A stretch of DNA of 64,000 nucleotides. Origin: Acidobacteria bacterium RIFCSPLOWO2_12_FULL_68_19 (GTDB lineage Bacteria > Acidobacteriota > Vicinamibacteria > Vicinamibacterales > UBA2999). Below, piece by piece: positions 28,615 through 38,450 of this stretch (positions within the stretch are counted from its first letter, which is position 1; each line of letters starts with the position of its first letter). A model generated the notes under the pieces. The model was not told the origin of the DNA. It did no database searches and saw only the letters and a list, made by a program, of their open reading frames with translations. Both the position numbers and the translations under genes were made by a program. Location: positions 73,489-137,488 of the forward strand of contig MELF01000017.1 in assembly GCA_001767525.1 (NCBI GenBank), in the 5' to 3' direction.

Positions 28615-29811
28615 ATGACGAAGTCCCGTCGCCCCCGTCCGAGGCCGAGCGGACGGGCGGGAAAGCGGGGATCCGATGACGGCCGCCGCGGGCGGGCGTC
28701 CGCTCCGCCCCGCGCCGGCGGTCGGGCGCGGCACGCCCGGGACGAGGCGTTCTTCCGCTATCTGGTAACGGGCATGCGAAACGGCGTGCTCGCCTTCACG
28801 CGGGACGGCCGGCTGGCGCTCATCAACGACGAAGCGTACCGGATCTTCGACGCGGCGCCGCGGCGCGACGACCTCGGACGTCCGGTTGCGAAGCTGCTCC
28901 AGCAGCATCCCGAGGTGGTGCGCGTCCTGAACAGCGCGTTCGACGTGCACCTGCTCCCTAACCGCGCCGAGCTGCGCCTGCGGCCGTCGGGCAAGGTGAT
29001 CGGCTACACCCTGGGACTCGTTCGAGATGACGCCGGCGAGGTGATTGGCGCGGCGATGTTCTTCAAGGACCTGACGCGTGTCGAACAACTGGAGGAGCGC
29101 GAGCGGCTGCGCGATCGGCTCGCGGCCGTCGGCGAGATGGCCGCCGCGATCGCGCATGAAGTGAAGAACCCGCTCGCCGGCATCGAGGTGATGGCGGGCC
29201 TGCTGCGGCGGAAGACCGCGGACGCGCCCGACGTGCAGACGGTGCTGACCGACATCATCACCGAGGCGAAGATGGCCAACGCCATCGTCCAGGAAGTGCT
29301 CGAGTTCGTGCGGCCGATCCGGCTGCAGGTCGAGCGTACGGCGGTGCGCGAGGCCGTGCAGTCGGCCATTCAACTGGCCGACACGAAGGCGCAGCGCGGC
29401 GGCGTCACGATCGACGTGCGGGTGCCGGCGTCGCTGCCGCCCGTCCACGGCGATCGGTACCAGTTGACGCAGCTCTTCACGAACCTGTTGACCAACGCGT
29501 ACGAGGCGATGGATGGAAGCGGCCGCATCACGATCAGCGCCGCCGGCAGGTCGATCGACGACGGCGATGACCGCCGGGCGGCGGTGCTCGTGGAAGTGGC
29601 CGACCAGGGGCCGGGGATGTCGGCGGAGCTGGCCGAGCGCGTCTTCAAGCCGTTCTTCACGACGAAATCGCACGGCTCCGGCCTGGGCCTGGCGATCGTG
29701 CGGAAGATCGTCGACGCGCACGACGGCAGCATCGATCTGCAGACCGCACCGGGCCACGGGACGACGATTCGCGTGACGCTGCCGGTGACGGCACTAGACG
29801 AGGGACGGTGA
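28615..29811 (+). CDS. PAS-domain sensor histidine kinase (NtrB-like)
   Basis: About 398 residues from ATG 28615. A basic N-terminal tail is followed by a PAS domain (LVTGMRNGVLAFTRDGRLALINDEA), HisKA with H in MAAAIAHEVKNPLAGIEVM, and a HATPase with N-box LFTNLLTNAYEAMD, G1 ADQGPGM, F-box and G2 SGLGLAIV. No membrane helix, so a soluble sensor. It overlaps or abuts the sigma-54 response regulator that follows and should phosphorylate it. Readings upstream of 28615 have poor codon use. Confidence 0.92.
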   Translation: MTKSRRPRPRPSGRAGKRGSDDGRRGRASAPPRAGGRARHARDEAFFRYLVTGMRNGVLAFTRDGRLALINDEAYRIFDAAPRRDDLGRPVAKLLQQHPEVVRVLNSAFDVHLLPNRAELRLRPSGKVIGYTLGLVRDDAGEVIGAAMFFKDLTRVEQLEERERLRDRLAAVGEMAAAIAHEVKNPLAGIEVMAGLLRRKTADAPDVQTVLTDIITEAKMANAIVQEVLEFVRPIRLQVERTAVREAVQSAIQLADTKAQRGGVTIDVRVPASLPPVHGDRYQLTQLFTNLLTNAYEAMDGSGRITISAAGRSIDDGDDRRAAVLVEVADQGPGMSAELAERVFKPFFTTKSHGSGLGLAIVRKIVDAHDGSIDLQTAPGHGTTIRVTLPVTALDEGR

Positions 29812-29813
29812 CC

Positions 29814-31244
<1,431 letters not shown>

Positions 31245-31259
31245 CCGGGACGTCCCCAG

Positions 31260-31298
31260 GCGAGCGCCGTCGGCGCCACGAAGCCGACGCCGCCTCGC
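31260..31298. terminator. Strong bidirectional hairpin between convergent genes
   Basis: Arms GCGCCGTCGGC (31264-31274) and GCCGACGCCGC (31283-31293) pair with one mismatch and are extended by GCGAG/CTCGC. It sits in the 67-base gap between the sigma-54 response regulator and the convergent MBL-fold gene. No U-run, as is usual in GC-rich genomes. Confidence 0.6.
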
Positions 31299-31311
31299 AG
31301 TGACGACAGCC

Positions 31312-32214
31312 CTACTTCTGCGTGACCGCGCGGTAGGCGGCGTCGATATTGGTCGGCATCCGCTCCTGGTACGCCCAGTGGCGGTACTCGGGCATGCGGA
31401 GCTCCTTCTGGATCTGGTCCAGAGTCCTCCCCTGCCGCACCATCGCGCCGACACGCTCGATCAACAGGCCGAAGTACCGCTCGTTCTCGTCGAACATCCC
31501 GGTCGTGCCGAAGGAGCCGTGTCCAGGCACGACCACCTCGGGACCGAGCGCCCGCATCATCCTGATGGCGGCGAGCATGTCCGCCAGCGCGACGAACGGC
31601 CGGATGTTGTTGAGGCTGTTGGGAATCGCCACCGACGCCGCGAATAGCACACGCTCCGAGGGCAGCCAGACCGCGGTATCCGCCTCGCTGTGCACGTTCC
31701 GCAGGCGCAGCAGTTCGAAGGTGCGCTCGCCGACGTGCAGCGTCAGCTTGTCATGATACTCGACGTGCGGGGTCATCAGTCGGTAGCCTTCCGCGGCGGC
31801 GCGGATCTCCGGGCTGGCGTTCGCGTACCGAGCCGGATTGTCCGCCTTCCGCATCGCGTCGGCAGCGCCCCAGTGATTGATCACCACCGCCGGCGGCGAG
31901 AAGACGAAGTTGCCGGCGGTGTGATCGGGATGCACTTCCGTGTTGATGAGGTACCGAACCGGCAGTGGCGTCAGCTTCCGCACCGCCGCCTCGACCTCCC
32001 GCCAGTCGGCGGGCGTCTGGCCGGTGTCGACGAGCACGACGCCCTCCCGGGTCAGGACGATGCCGACGGTCGAGTTCACCTCGCGGGCCGACTGGACGTA
32101 GATGCCGTCCTTGACCTTGCGGACGTTGGGTCCGAGCTCCTGCGCCGGCACCGCCGAGGGCAGGACGCCACCGCAGATGACCCCGACCAGGACAACCGAC
32201 CGTGTGAGTGTCAT
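31312..32214 (-). CDS. Exported metallo-beta-lactamase-fold hydrolase with altered metal motif
   Basis: 300 residues with a signal peptide (VICGGVLPSAVPAQ). MBL fold: VVLVDTGQ, the metal loop NTEVHPDHTAGN (92-102), LRLRNVHSEADTAVWLP and the C-terminal VPGHG. The family signature is HxHxDH; here it reads E93-V-H95-P-D97-H98, so the first histidine is glutamate. Such proteins (SoxH/quinoprotein-relay-like group) are periplasmic hydrolases of uncertain substrate. The substitution may change metal affinity or activity. Convergent with the NtrC-like regulator. Confidence 0.85.
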   Translation of the reverse strand: MTLTRSVVLVGVICGGVLPSAVPAQELGPNVRKVKDGIYVQSAREVNSTVGIVLTREGVVLVDTGQTPADWREVEAAVRKLTPLPVRYLINTEVHPDHTAGNFVFSPPAVVINHWGAADAMRKADNPARYANASPEIRAAAEGYRLMTPHVEYHDKLTLHVGERTFELLRLRNVHSEADTAVWLPSERVLFAASVAIPNSLNNIRPFVALADMLAAIRMMRALGPEVVVPGHGSFGTTGMFDENERYFGLLIERVGAMVRQGRTLDQIQKELRMPEYRHWAYQERMPTNIDAAYRAVTQK

Positions 32215-32289
32215 AGAGCCTCCCGACCGCTGTGGCGCGCCGGGGAGATGCTATACCTGCCGCCGTGGAGGCGCCAAACGGGACCGGGC

Positions 32290-33246
32290 CTACGCCCCGC
32301 GTTTCGCCCGCGGGTGGGTCTTCCGGTACACCTCCAGCAACTGCGCCGCGTTCACGTGCGTGTAGCGCTGCGTCGTCGACAGCCGCACGTGCCCGAGCAG
32401 CTCCTGGATGGCGCGCAGGTCGGCGCCGCGCTGCAGCAGATGGGTGGCGAAGGAATGCCGCAGCGCGTGCGGGCTGATGCCGAATCGGGCGCTGCAGCCG
32501 GAGACGTAGCGGGCCACCAGCCGCTGCACGCTGCGCCCGGTCAGTCGCCCCCCGCGCGCGTTGAGGAACACGGGATCGCCGCCTGTCTTGGGCCTTGGAC
32601 GCTGGACTCTCGGCTGTGGCCGTCGGGCGTCGGGCTTTCGGAGCACCGCACGGTCGCCGTACCAGTCGCGCAGCGCCTTCTGCGCGCTCGTGTTGAACGG
32701 CACCAGCCGTTCCTTTCCGCCCTTCCCCGCCACACGGACGATCCGGCCGGCCAGGTTCACGTCGTCGACATCGAGCGCCACGAGCTCGCTCAGGCGCAGC
32801 CCCGAGGCGTAGAACAGCTCGAGAATGGCGCGGTCGCGGCGGCCGAGCGGGCGTGACGTGTCCGGCGCCTCGACGAGCCGCGTCATCTCGTCGGTCGACA
32901 GATGCGCCGGCACCTTGTGCTCGCGCTTCGGCGCGACGACGAGCACGGCCGGGTCGGTGTCGAGCAGCCCCTCGCGCCGGAGGAAGCGCACGAAGCCGCG
33001 GAGCGCGGACAGCTTGCGCGCCGCCGAGGCGCGCGACTGCCCCTGGCGGTACAGCTCCGCGAGAAACGCCCGGACCAGGGCGAGGTCGACGTGGGACGGA
33101 CGCAGGCGTGCGGGGGATGTGCCGCGACGGCGTGCGGCGAACTCGAGGAACTGCGACAGATCGCTCCGGTACGCCGCCACCGTGTGGACCGACGTGTTGC
33201 GATTCAGGCGGAGGTAGTCGAGAAAGTCGCGGAGCTCGGTGTGCAC
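32290..33246 (-). CDS. xerC: Tyrosine recombinase XerC/XerD
   Basis: 318 residues. N-terminal SAM-like core-binding domain (FLDYLRLNRNTSVHTVAAYR) and catalytic domain with R151, K175, H260, R263, H286 and nucleophile Y295 (QRYTHV). It resolves chromosome dimers at dif by pairwise strand exchange. A 20-residue arginine/proline-rich stretch at 203-222 (before DPVFLN) is encoded by a heptamer-like array and is not part of the usual fold. The GTG start at 33246 lies 43 bases inside the 3' end of trmFO; trmFO-xerC neighbourhood is common and often precedes hslVU. Confidence 0.93.
   Translation of the reverse strand: MHTELRDFLDYLRLNRNTSVHTVAAYRSDLSQFLEFAARRRGTSPARLRPSHVDLALVRAFLAELYRQGQSRASAARKLSALRGFVRFLRREGLLDTDPAVLVVAPKREHKVPAHLSTDEMTRLVEAPDTSRPLGRRDRAILELFYASGLRLSELVALDVDDVNLAGRIVRVAGKGGKERLVPFNTSAQKALRDWYGDRAVLRKPDARRPQPRVQRPRPKTGGDPVFLNARGGRLTGRSVQRLVARYVSGCSARFGISPHALRHSFATHLLQRGADLRAIQELLGHVRLSTTQRYTHVNAAQLLEVYRKTHPRAKRGA
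32584..32640. repeat. Heptamer-like array inside xerC
   Basis: Plus-strand units TTGGGCC, TTGGACG, CTGGACT, then CGTCGGG, CGTCGGG at roughly 7-bp steps. They resemble the intergenic TTGGGCG array at 23.2 kb and encode an Arg/Pro-rich insertion. Confidence 0.6.
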
Positions 33247-34598
33247 TCGTCGATCCAGTCGTCCAGCGCCCGCAGCGCCCGTTCGGCCAGGGCGAGCCTG
33301 CGGTCGCGCGCCCGGCGCGGACCCGCCTCGGGTGGGGCGATGATCCCGAAGGTGATGTTCGTCGGCTGGTAGTTGCGCGGGTCGGCGTGCGAGACGTAGT
33401 ACGCCAGCGCGCCGATGGCGGTCGTGCGCGGCGGCACGCGCGGCGCGTCGTTCCTGACGAGCGCCGCCGCATTCCGGCCGGCGATGAGCCCCGACGCCGC
33501 CGATTCGACGTATCCTTCAACGCCGGATATCTGACCCGCAAAGAAGAGATCAGGCCTGGCTCGCGTCTGCCACGTCTCGCGCAGCACCCGCGGGCCGTTG
33601 ATGTAGGTGTTGCGGTGGACCATGCCGAAGCGTACGAACTCCGCCTGCTCGAGGCCGGGCACCAGACGCAAGACCCGCGCCTGCTCGCTCCACTTCAGCT
33701 GCGTCTGGAAGCCGACGAGACTGTAGTGGTCGCCGGCGAGCGTGTCCTGTCGGAGCTGCACGACGGCGTACGGCATCCGGCCGGTCCGCGGGTCGGCCAG
33801 ACCGACCGGCTTCATCGGCCCGAAGCGGAGCGTGTCGCGGCCGCGGTGCGCCATCACTTCGATCGGCAGGCAGCCTTCGAAGAACTTCTCCTTGTCGAAG
33901 TCATGGACCGTCGCCGGCTCGGCGGCGACGAGCGCGTCGTAGAAGCGATCGTACTCCTCCTGGGTCAGCGGGCAGTTCAGGTAGTCCCCCTCCAGGGCCA
34001 GGGGGTCAGACCCCGGGTCTGACCCGGGGTCTGACCCCCTGACGCTCCGACCCCACCGCGACGCGCGGAACACCTTCCCCATGTCGATCGTCTCGGCAAG
34101 GACGATTGGGCTGATCGCATCGTAGAAGTACAGGTGCTCGTCGCCGACGAAGGCGGCGATGTCGGCCGACAGCGAGTCGGAGGTGAGCGGCCCGGTCGCG
34201 ACGATGAGCGGATACATGGCGGCGTCCTGGGGCAGCCTGTGGATCTCCTCGCGCGCGACGGTGATCAATGAATGCGCGGCGATCGCGTCGGTCACCGCCT
34301 GGGCGAACCGTTCGCGGTCGACCGCCAGCGCTGCCCCGGCGGGCACGCGGTGCGCGTCGGCAGCGCGCATCACGAGCGATCCGAGCCGCCGCATCTCCTC
34401 CTTGAGGAGGCCGACCGCGTTGTCCAGCTTGTCGCCGCGAAAGGAATTCGAGCAAACGAGCTCGGCAAGCCGGCCGGTCTTGTGGACGGCGGTGGCACGG
34501 ACCGGCCGCATCTCGTGAATCACGACCGGCACGCCGAGTGAGGCCGCCTGCCACGCGGCTTCCGATCCGGCCAGCCCCCCGCCGATGATGTGAATCAT
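33204..34598 (-). CDS. trmFO: Folate-dependent tRNA (uracil-54-C5)-methyltransferase
   Basis: 464 residues. FAD-binding N-terminus MIHIIGGGLAGSEAAW, the family marker CSNSFRGDKLDNAVGLLKEE with its cysteine, PVGLADPRTG, and the C-terminal GQISGVEGYVESAASGL. It makes ribothymidine-54 in tRNA using methylenetetrahydrofolate and FAD. Between RWGR and GDYLNCP, where relatives have only a few residues, it carries GSDPGSDPGSDP, encoded by a perfect 43-bp palindrome (33999-34041). xerC starts within its 3' end. Confidence 0.95.
   Translation of the reverse strand: MIHIIGGGLAGSEAAWQAASLGVPVVIHEMRPVRATAVHKTGRLAELVCSNSFRGDKLDNAVGLLKEEMRRLGSLVMRAADAHRVPAGAALAVDRERFAQAVTDAIAAHSLITVAREEIHRLPQDAAMYPLIVATGPLTSDSLSADIAAFVGDEHLYFYDAISPIVLAETIDMGKVFRASRWGRSVRGSDPGSDPGSDPLALEGDYLNCPLTQEEYDRFYDALVAAEPATVHDFDKEKFFEGCLPIEVMAHRGRDTLRFGPMKPVGLADPRTGRMPYAVVQLRQDTLAGDHYSLVGFQTQLKWSEQARVLRLVPGLEQAEFVRFGMVHRNTYINGPRVLRETWQTRARPDLFFAGQISGVEGYVESAASGLIAGRNAAALVRNDAPRVPPRTTAIGALAYYVSHADPRNYQPTNITFGIIAPPEAGPRRARDRRLALAERALRALDDWIDECTPSSATFSTTSA
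33999..34041. repeat. Perfect 43-bp palindrome inside trmFO
   Basis: Two 21-base arms (33999-34019 and 34021-34041) are exact reverse complements around a single T at 34020. The core is GGGGTCAGACCCC followed by GGGTCTGACCC. In frame it encodes three GSDP steps at residues 186-200. Confidence 0.97.
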
Positions 34599-34606
34599 TG
34601 GTCACT

Positions 34607-34624
34607 GGAGGGCTTCAGCCCTCC
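34607..34624. repeat. Small perfect hairpin upstream of trmFO
   Basis: GGAGGGC (34607-34613), loop TTCA, GCCCTCC (34618-34624). It lies eight bases upstream of the trmFO start, in the gap before the divergent vapBC pair. It could be another interspersed palindrome or a structure in the trmFO leader. Confidence 0.6.
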
Positions 34625-34689
34625 GGGCTAGTGTACGGCCCGCAGCAGTGCAAGACGCACCGGCGAAACAGGCCCCAGACCGGTCAGGT

Positions 34690-34719
34690 ATACCATCGTG
34701 TGTGGTAGTCTGATGGTAT
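34690..34719. promoter_or_regulatory. Palindromic operator of vapBC
   Basis: ATACCATC (34690-34697) and GATGGTAT (34712-34719) are perfect inverted arms with a 14-base spacer. The right arm overlaps the vapB start codon (34718-34720). A weak -10-like TAGTCT (34706-34711) sits in the spacer. This is the expected arrangement for autorepression by the antitoxin. Confidence 0.7.
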
Positions 34720-34972
34720 GAGAACAACCATCGATCGGGCCGGCCGGGTGGTCATTCCCGCGGCGCTCCGCGAGCGCGCAGGGCTGGCGGCCGGGACGGA
34801 GCTCGAAATCACGCCGGATGACACGGGGCTTCGGCTGGAGCGGGTCGCGCCCAGGCCGCGCCTCGTCCGGGTCGGCCGCCGCCTCGTGGCGCGCCCGACT
34901 GCCCCGCCGGCGAAGCGCTCGCTCGTCGATGTGGCCGCGCTCATCGAAGAGGAACGCAGCCGGTGGCCGTGA
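34718..34972 (+). CDS. vapB: AbrB/MazE-type antitoxin
   Basis: 84 residues. N-terminal swapped-hairpin AbrB DNA-binding domain (MRTTIDRAGRVVIPAALRER, then LAAGTELEIT) and a flexible C-terminal tail (KRSLVDVAALIEEER) that likely wraps the toxin. It should neutralise the PIN toxin encoded next and repress its own promoter through the palindrome that overlaps the start codon. The toxin start overlaps its 3' end. Confidence 0.9.
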   Translation: MRTTIDRAGRVVIPAALRERAGLAAGTELEITPDDTGLRLERVAPRPRLVRVGRRLVARPTAPPAKRSLVDVAALIEEERSRWP

Positions 34973-35439
34973 GCGTGTTCCTCGATACCAGCGTGCTCCT
35001 GGCGGGGTTGGTCGACTTCGGACCCCAGAGCGCGCCGGCCCAGTCGCTGATGCACGCGGTCGCGGAGAACGAGGTGACCGGGGTGGGCACCGCCTGGCAC
35101 TGCTGCCTGGAGTTCTTCTCGGTGTCGACCCGTCTGCCTCCGGAGTTCCGGGTCTCACCCGCCGAGGCCGTCACCCTCATCGAGGACGAGGTCTTCGCGC
35201 GAATGACCGTCCACGACCTGCCGTCCTCCGAGCGGCTGCCGATGCTGAAGGCCGCTGGGCAGGACGGCACCTCCGGCGGCCGCATCTACGACGCGCACAT
35301 CGCCGACATCGCGCGGGCCGCCGGCGCCTCGGTCGTGGTGACGGACAACCGGCGCCACTTCCTGGCCTCGCTGCGCCACGGCCTGCGCGTGCAGACGCCG
35401 GCCGAGTTCCTGGCGTCCCGCAAGACACGCCGCGGGTGA
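34963..35439 (+). CDS. vapC: PIN-domain ribonuclease toxin
   Basis: 158 residues. PIN-fold acidic residues visible: D8 (FLDTSVLLAGL), E50 (HCCLEFFS), D110 (RIYDAHIADIA) and D128 (VVVTDNRRHF). VapC toxins cleave specific RNAs, often tRNA or rRNA, when the antitoxin is degraded. Start GTG 34963 lies eight bases after AGAGGAA (34948-34954). GTG 34969, overlapping the antitoxin stop by four bases, is the alternative. Confidence 0.88.
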   Translation: MAVSVFLDTSVLLAGLVDFGPQSAPAQSLMHAVAENEVTGVGTAWHCCLEFFSVSTRLPPEFRVSPAEAVTLIEDEVFARMTVHDLPSSERLPMLKAAGQDGTSGGRIYDAHIADIARAAGASVVVTDNRRHFLASLRHGLRVQTPAEFLASRKTRRG

Positions 35440-35487
35440 CATCGACCCGCGGCGGGCGACCTCCATCTGACACCGAGTCCCAGCGAT

Positions 35488-35504
35488 CTCGGCTGGAAGC
35501 CGAG
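35488..35504. terminator. Hairpin between vapC and topA
   Basis: CTCGGCT (35488-35494), loop GGA, AGCCGAG (35498-35504). It lies in the 188-base gap between the convergent vapC and topA genes, which otherwise shows only GC-rich sequence without an ORF. Confidence 0.45.
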
Positions 35505-35627
35505 GGCAGACTGGATCACACCGCGGCGGAGTGCCCGGAACGCCCGGGACTCGACGTGCAGGACTGGACTCCGGCGCGCGGACGGACGGTGCGCCGGGTG
35601 AGAGTGCGTTGAGGACGGCCCCAGGCC

Positions 35628-38420
35628 TCAGGCGCCGGCGGCTTTGCGCTGAGTCCGCCGCGGCAAGGCGCCGCGCCGCCGGCTCACGCCTCTCCGCGGC
35701 GAGGGCGCAGCGTTCCGCCGCGCCTCGAGCAGCTCGAGCGCCTGCGCGAAGGTCACCGCGTCGGGATTCGATCCTCTCGGGATGGAGGCGTTCGTCGTGC
35801 CGTCGGTGACGTAGGGCCCATAGCGCCCCTCGAGCACGCGAACGGTCGCGCTCCCCTCGGTCAGCTCCCGCAGCACCCGCTTGGGCGCCGCCTGCCGGCG
35901 GCGCGATCGCTTCGGCGCGAGAAGCAGCGCCGTTGCGGCATCGAGCGAGATCGTGAAGACGTCCTCCTCGGAGTCGAGCGACCGGAACTCGCCGCCGTGC
36001 TTCACGTACGGTCCGAAGCGGCCGAAGTTGGTCGTGACCGGCTCGTTGTCGTCGGGATGGAGACCGACGACGCGGGGCAGCGAGAGCAGCTTCAGCGCCT
36101 CGTCGAGCGTGACGGTCGACTCGGTCATGCCCGCCTGCAGCGACGCGCGCTTGGGCTTTTCCCCCTGTGTCCCTCGCGCCTTCGTCTCTCGTCCCGCCGC
36201 ACCACGCCCAGGCGCGCTTCGCACCGTGTCCGTCTCGCCGAGCTGGACGTAGGCGCCGTAACGGCCGCTCATCACGTACACGTTCTGTCCGGTCGCGGGA
36301 TCGACCCCAATCACCCGCGGGCCCTCGGCTTTCGCCCGCACCAGCTCGAGCGCCTTCTCGACGCTGAGATCGGCCGGCGCGACCTCTTCCGGGAGCGACG
36401 CCGTCCGTCCGGGCCCGCCCTCCCCCACCTGCACGAACGGACCGAAGCGGCCGATCCGCACGCGCACGGGCTCTCCCGTCTCGACATCGTCGCCGAGATC
36501 CAGCACGGGGTAATCGGCCTCCACCTCGCCGCGCTCCACGGCGGGCAGCAGCCCCCGGTGCTTCCGGTCCCCGAAGTAGAACTGCTTCAGGAACGCAATC
36601 CACTCCCGCTCGCCGCGGGAGATCTCGTCGAGGTCCTCCTCCATCTCGGCCGTGAAGTCGACCTCGACGAAGTCGCCGAAGTGCTCGCGGAGGAGCTTGG
36701 TGACCGCGAACGCGGTGAAGCTCGGCACGAGCGCCTTCCCCTGCCGCCAGACGTAGCCGCGCCGGACGATCGTGGCGATCGTCGGCGCGTAGGTCGACGG
36801 ACGGCCGATGCCGAGCCGTTCGAGCTCCTTGATGAGCGACGCCTCGGTGAAGCGGGCCGGGGGCGTCGTTTCGTGGCGTCTGGGCTCGACGGCGAGCAGC
36901 GTGACGGCGGCCGAGCCGTCCCCTCTCGACTCCGCCCCGGGGGACCCCGAGCCCGTCGAGACGTTCCGGTGGACGCGATCGCCGACCCGGCACTGCGGCA
37001 GGATCGTCTCTTGTTCCTCGAGTTCGGCGGCCGGGTCGTCGCTCCCCTCGACGTAGGCGCGGCGGAAGCCGGCGAACTCGATCGCCTTGCCGCTGGAGGT
37101 CAGCACCGCGGTCTCGCCGCCGGGCCCAGCGGCCGACATCTCGATCGTCGTGCGCAGCACGCGCGCGTCGACCATCTGCGAGGCCATCGTGCGCTTCCAT
37201 ACCAGGTCGTAGAGCTTCAGGTCGTCCCCGTCCAGGATGCCTTCGAGCTGGCTCGGCGCGAGGCGGAAGTCGGTCGGCCGGATCGCCTCGTGCGCCTCCT
37301 GCGCGTTCTTGACGCGCGTCTGGTAGCGGCGCGGCCCGTCGTAGTACTCGCCGCCGAACATCTGCCGGATGACGCGCGCCGACTCCTGCAGCGCCTTCTC
37401 CGACAGCGTCGTCGAGTCGGTGCGGTGGTAGGTGATGAGCCCTTCCATCTCGCCGTTGCCGATGTCAACGCCCTGGAACAGCCGTTGCGCCGCCTGCATC
37501 GTCCGCTCGGTCGAGAATCCGAGCTTGCGGCTCGCCTCCTGCGTGAGGGTCGAGGTGGTGAAGGGCGGCGCCGGACGTTCTGCGCCGGGTTTCTGTTCGA
37601 CGGACGTGACGGTCCACGGAACGTTCTGCTCGACCGCCGCCACGAGGCGCCGCGCCGCCGGTTCGTCGAGCAGCCGCACGTTCTCGCCTCGAAGGGCGCC
37701 GGTCTGCGGGTCGAAGTCCTTGCCGCTGGCGACCCGCTGGTCGTCGAGCCGCACGAGCGTCGCGACGAACTCGCGGCCGTCGCCCCTGAGGCGGGCCTCG
37801 AGGTCCCAGTAGACGCCCGGGTGAAACGCCCGCCGCTCTTCCTCGCGTTCGACGATCAGGCGGACGGCGACGCTCTGCACGCGCCCGGCGCTCAGGCCGG
37901 TTTGCACCTTCTTCCAGAGCAGCGGCGACAGCGTGTAGCCGTAGAGCCGATCGAGAATGCGCCGGCTCTCCTGCGCGCGCACGAGGTTCTCGTTGAGGTC
38001 GCTCGGATTGTCGAGCGCCTCCTTGACCGCCTCCTCGGTGATCTCATGAAAGACGATGCGGCGGACCGGCACCTTCGGCTTGAGCACCTTTGTGAGGTGC
38101 CAGCTGATCGACTCGCCCTCGCGATCGGGGTCGGTCGCAAGCAGCACCTCCGATGCGTCCTTGACGGCCGTCCGCAGGTGGGCGACCTGCTTTCTCTTGT
38201 CGCCGGGAACGACGTAGTACGGCTTGAAGTCGCTCTCCACGTCAACGCCGAGCCGGCCCCACTCTTTCTCCTTGATCTCCTTCGGCACCTCCGCGGCCGA
38301 CTCGGGCAGATCGCGGATGTGCCCATAGCTCGCCTCGACGCGGTATTTCGCGCCAAGGAAGCGGCCAAGCGTCTTCGCCTTGGCGGGCGACTCGACGATC
38401 ACAAGAGGCTTCGCAGCCAT
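35628..38420 (-). CDS. topA: DNA topoisomerase I
   Basis: About 930 residues. Toprim start LVIVESPAKAKTLGRFL, the acidic triad region LATDPDREGESISWHL, and the active-site tyrosine in LITYHRTDSTTLSE. The C-terminal third has tandem topoisomerase C-terminal repeats (RFGPFVQVGEGG, RYGAYVQLGETD, RFGPYVKHGGEF, RYGPYVTDG) in place of zinc ribbons, then a basic tail. It relaxes negative supercoils. Start ATG 38420; GTG two codons earlier is possible. A TCGAC...GTCGA repeat is embedded at 36924-36960, and another low-complexity linker follows near 36155-36210. Confidence 0.96.
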   Translation of the reverse strand: MAAKPLVIVESPAKAKTLGRFLGAKYRVEASYGHIRDLPESAAEVPKEIKEKEWGRLGVDVESDFKPYYVVPGDKRKQVAHLRTAVKDASEVLLATDPDREGESISWHLTKVLKPKVPVRRIVFHEITEEAVKEALDNPSDLNENLVRAQESRRILDRLYGYTLSPLLWKKVQTGLSAGRVQSVAVRLIVEREEERRAFHPGVYWDLEARLRGDGREFVATLVRLDDQRVASGKDFDPQTGALRGENVRLLDEPAARRLVAAVEQNVPWTVTSVEQKPGAERPAPPFTTSTLTQEASRKLGFSTERTMQAAQRLFQGVDIGNGEMEGLITYHRTDSTTLSEKALQESARVIRQMFGGEYYDGPRRYQTRVKNAQEAHEAIRPTDFRLAPSQLEGILDGDDLKLYDLVWKRTMASQMVDARVLRTTIEMSAAGPGGETAVLTSSGKAIEFAGFRRAYVEGSDDPAAELEEQETILPQCRVGDRVHRNVSTGSGSPGAESRGDGSAAVTLLAVEPRRHETTPPARFTEASLIKELERLGIGRPSTYAPTIATIVRRGYVWRQGKALVPSFTAFAVTKLLREHFGDFVEVDFTAEMEEDLDEISRGEREWIAFLKQFYFGDRKHRGLLPAVERGEVEADYPVLDLGDDVETGEPVRVRIGRFGPFVQVGEGGPGRTASLPEEVAPADLSVEKALELVRAKAEGPRVIGVDPATGQNVYVMSGRYGAYVQLGETDTVRSAPGRGAAGRETKARGTQGEKPKRASLQAGMTESTVTLDEALKLLSLPRVVGLHPDDNEPVTTNFGRFGPYVKHGGEFRSLDSEEDVFTISLDAATALLLAPKRSRRRQAAPKRVLRELTEGSATVRVLEGRYGPYVTDGTTNASIPRGSNPDAVTFAQALELLEARRNAAPSPRRGVSRRRGALPRRTQRKAAGA
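36924..36960. repeat. TCGAC...GTCGA repeat inside topA
   Basis: CTCTCGACTCCGCCCCGGGG followed by GACCCCGAGCCCGTCGAG; the ends CTCGAC/GTCGAG are inverted. It aligns well with the copy upstream of hslV (21116-21160). In frame, it encodes a Gly/Ser-rich insertion (TGSGSPGAESRGDG). Confidence 0.65.
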
Positions 38421-38450
38421 TGACACTTCGTCTCTCGATCCGAAATCACA

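Noticed and set aside
34718..35439. Genomic island around vapBC
   Set aside because: No integrase, direct repeats or composition change seen; xerC nearby is the housekeeping chromosome-resolution enzyme.
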